From assembly GCA_963782965.1 (NCBI GenBank), contig CAWALV010000002.1, positions 1-64,000 of the forward strand: a stretch of DNA of 64,000 nt, read 5' to 3'. The notes beneath the pieces are model-generated. The model was not told where the DNA came from. It saw nothing but the letters and a program-made list of their open reading frames with translations, and did not search any database. Positions 62,102 through 64,000 of the stretch are shown one piece after another; within the stretch, counting starts at the first letter, position 1, and the number at the start of each line of letters is the position of its first letter. This DNA comes from CAWALV01 sp963782965 (GTDB lineage: Bacteria > Actinomycetota > Actinomycetes > Acidothermales > Acidothermaceae). The position numbers and the translations under genes were made by a program.

Positions 62102-63061
62102 GTGTCCAAGCGAGGTTGGCTGCTGTTCGCCGCCATGGCGGTGATCTGGGGCATCCCGTACCTGCTCATTCGCATCGCCGTCCGCGATCTCACGCCCGCC
62201 ACACTGGTCTTCGCGCGTACCGGGCTCGGTGCCCTGCTCCTGGTGCCGATTGCCGCCCATCGCGGCCTGCTGCGACCGTTGCTCGCGCGCTGGCGAATCC
62301 TGATCGTCTACACCGTGATCGAGATCGCGGTGCCCTGGCTGCTGCTCTCGCACGCTGAGACGAGGCTGTCCAGCTCGTTGTCCGGCTTGCTGGTCGCTTC
62401 GGTGCCGCTCATCGGCGCCGTCTTGATCGTGCTCGCCCGCGATGACCACCAGGCACGACACGATGATCGCCTCTCCCCGACCCGCCTCGCCGGCCTGCTC
62501 ATCGGGTTGGCCGGCGTTGCCGTGCTCGTCGGCGTCGACGTCAAGGTCCACAACGCCTGGGCGGTGGTCGAGATCGGCCTCACGGCGGTCGGCTACGCGA
62601 CGGGCCCGATCATCATCGCGCGCAAGCTCGCCGACCTACCCAGTCTCGGGGTGGTGGCCGCATCGCTCGGCCTCACCGCGCTCGGCTATGCGCCGGTCGC
62701 AGCCGTGCAGTGGCCGAGCCGGATCACGGCAGAGGTCGCCTGGTCGGTCGTCGGTCTCGCGATCGTCTGCACCGCTGCCGCGTTCTTGGTGTTCTTCGCC
62801 CTGATCGCCGAGGTCGGCCCGGCCCGCGCCACCGTCATCACATACGTCAACCCTGCGGTCGCGCTGCTGCTCGGCGTCGTCGTGCTCGGGGAGAAGTTCA
62901 CAGTCGGCATCGCGGTAGGGTTCCCCTTGATCTTGTTCGGATGCTTCCTCGCCACGTCGCGAACCCGCGCGGGGTCGCGGCTGGCGGGCGACTCACCCAT
63001 CGCCGCCGGTGGCGCCGGCCTGGCGAGCGGTGCCGCCCTCGCCGAGGTCGTCGAGCCGTAA
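62102..63061 (+). CDS. EamA/DMT family transporter
   Basis: Encodes 319 aa from a GTG. Ten hydrophobic spans in two EamA halves are visible: AAMAVIWGIPYLLIRIAVRDLTP at the start, and FFALIAEVGPARATVITYVNPAVALLLGVVVLGE in the second half. Such proteins export amino acids or other metabolites. The MOSC gene follows 13 bases after its stop, so they probably form an operon. Confidence 0.9.
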   Translation: MSKRGWLLFAAMAVIWGIPYLLIRIAVRDLTPATLVFARTGLGALLLVPIAAHRGLLRPLLARWRILIVYTVIEIAVPWLLLSHAETRLSSSLSGLLVASVPLIGAVLIVLARDDHQARHDDRLSPTRLAGLLIGLAGVAVLVGVDVKVHNAWAVVEIGLTAVGYATGPIIIARKLADLPSLGVVAASLGLTALGYAPVAAVQWPSRITAEVAWSVVGLAIVCTAAAFLVFFALIAEVGPARATVITYVNPAVALLLGVVVLGEKFTVGIAVGFPLILFGCFLATSRTRAGSRLAGDSPIAAGGAGLASGAALAEVVEP

Positions 63062-63074
63062 GGGGAGTCACCGC

Positions 63075-63962
63075 ATGAACGTCACCGCGCTGCGCATCTA
63101 TCCGGTCAAGTCGCTCGCCGGGGTCGACGTCCGCAGCGCCCAGGTCGAGCCGTGGGGGTTGGCCGGTGATCGCCGGTGGGCGCTCGTCGACGCCACGGGC
63201 GAAAGCGTCACCGCGCGCGAACTGCATGGGTTACTCCGCTTCAGCGCGGAGCTGCTCGAGGGCCGGCCGCAGGACTGGCCCGCGATCCGCATCAGCGACC
63301 GGGACGGCGCCAGCATCGTGGTCGAAGCACCGATCGGTGCAGCCCCGATACCGATCGGGCTGTCGCGCCAGCCGCACGCATTGCCGGCCGGCGGCGAGGC
63401 AGACGAGTGGCTGAGCAAGCGCATGGGCGAGCCGCTCCGCCTCGTCTGGCAGGACGACCCGACCGTGCGAACCATCGCCGAGCACAACGGTGGCCTGCCG
63501 GGTGATTCCCTTTCGCTGGCCGACGCCGGGCCGCTCCTCCTCGTCACCGAGGCGTCGATGCGGCAACTTAACGAATGGATCGCCGCTGACGCCGAGCTTC
63601 CCGACGTCCCCGATATCGACCCGGCTGATATCAGCGACACCGGGCGCCTTGCGGAAGGCTCGAGCAGCGTATTGAGCATCGTGCGGTTTCGGCCCAACGT
63701 CGTGATCGACGGTGACGAGCCATTCACCGAAGACGGCTGGCCCGGGGTGCGCATCGGCGACGTCGAGTTTCGGACGACGGTGGCGTGCGACCGCTGCGTC
63801 ATGACGACCATCGATCCCGTCACCTTGGGCGGCGGGAAGGAGCCCATCCGCACGCTGGCCCGCTACCGGCGGCATGCCGGCAAGGTGTGGTTCGGAACTC
63901 GCCTGGCGCCCTTAAGTGCAGGCACGATCCGGGTCGATGACCCGGTCGAGCCGTTAGGGTGA
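63075..63962 (+). CDS. MOSC domain protein
   Basis: Encodes 295 aa from an ATG preceded by AGGGGAG. VTALRIYPVKSLAGVDV is the N-terminal beta-barrel domain. The MOSC domain follows (RFRPNVVIDGDEPFTEDGW, VACDRCVMTTIDPVTL with the conserved Cys). Relatives include the mitochondrial amidoxime reducing component and YcbX, which bind the molybdenum cofactor and reduce N-hydroxylated compounds. The electron donor partner is not in the window. Confidence 0.9.
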   Translation: MNVTALRIYPVKSLAGVDVRSAQVEPWGLAGDRRWALVDATGESVTARELHGLLRFSAELLEGRPQDWPAIRISDRDGASIVVEAPIGAAPIPIGLSRQPHALPAGGEADEWLSKRMGEPLRLVWQDDPTVRTIAEHNGGLPGDSLSLADAGPLLLVTEASMRQLNEWIAADAELPDVPDIDPADISDTGRLAEGSSSVLSIVRFRPNVVIDGDEPFTEDGWPGVRIGDVEFRTTVACDRCVMTTIDPVTLGGGKEPIRTLARYRRHAGKVWFGTRLAPLSAGTIRVDDPVEPLG

Positions 63963-63977
63963 CAGCGACCCGTTGAG

Positions 63978-63992
63978 GCCCCCGGCCGGGGC
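63978..63992 (+). terminator. Possible terminator after the MOSC gene
   Basis: GCCCC-CGGCC-GGGGC followed by TTCG, 15 bases past the stop codon. The stem is five base pairs and the window ends soon after, so its full extent is not visible. Confidence 0.4.
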
Positions 63993-64000
63993 TTCGCCGT

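Overview
The window is high-GC actinobacterial chromosome. Lineage markers are a BldC regulator, a mycothiol-dependent isomerase-family protein inside the purine operon, a DUF3073 protein beside purM, a deazaflavin-dependent reductase-like protein, an Eis-type acetyltransferase, and promoters with TAnnnT -10 boxes. The hopanoid C-3 methylase (hpnR) and a clostridial-type cell-wall-binding surface protein suggest a soil or environmental actinomycete outside the best-known genera. No family can be fixed from the sequence alone.

Layout. 1-5 kb: a tRNA cut by the window edge, small hypothetical proteins including one built of four 37-residue repeats, an SDR epimerase and a phospholipase D. 5-10.6 kb: a secreted protein, an aldo/keto reductase, a phage-derived small protein, a membrane serine protease, an acetyltransferase, a DHFR fragment, a MazEF-like toxin-antitoxin pair and an SRPBCC protein. 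10.7-19.8 kb: a methyltransferase, Pta, an Eis-type acetyltransferase, an NlpC/P60 lipoprotein, a truncated LacI-type HTH protein, and a MarR/DHA2 efflux locus divergent from an Rrf2-like regulator. 19.8-25 kb: a small zincin, a membrane metallophosphoesterase, tRNA-Glu/Asp/Phe, and MarR plus a ClC channel in a coupled operon. 25-28 kb: xylA-xylB with a nested palindrome between them. 28-33 kb: a methyltransferase, an aldo/keto reductase, a GDPD, a VKOR/thioredoxin-like pair and bldC. 33.4-42.6 kb: the purine genes in the transcription order purS, purQ, purL, MPI-like, MPN/RadC-like, purF, purM, with a DUF3073 protein convergent to them. 42.8-48.1 kb: a GH63-type glucosidase and dnaB, which carries an intein. 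48-58 kb: a patchy accessory region with several frameshifted or truncated genes, a putative leader-peptide switch ahead of an alpha/beta hydrolase, an HTH/MFS divergon and an IPT/CWB2 surface protein. 58-64 kb: hpnR, a MarR regulator, a GspE/PilB ATPase, an EamA exporter and a MOSC protein.

How the genes work together. PurS, PurQ and PurL make FGAM synthase, and PurF and PurM supply the first and fifth steps of IMP synthesis. Several start/stop overlaps of the GTGA or ATGA type show translational coupling. XylA and XylB convert xylose to xylulose-5-phosphate. VKOR and its neighbour look like an extracytoplasmic disulfide-forming pair. MarR genes overlap, or lie next to, their transporters.

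Most notable: (i) a DnaB intein with the residues expected of a class 3 (WCT) intein and a decayed homing endonuclease; (ii) a 20-codon leader ORF followed by three mutually exclusive pairing segments, the last abutting the start codon of a hydrolase; (iii) a RadC/MPN-like protein without metal ligands in the purine operon; (iv) a frameshift at the edge of a 22-glycine linker in a surface protein.
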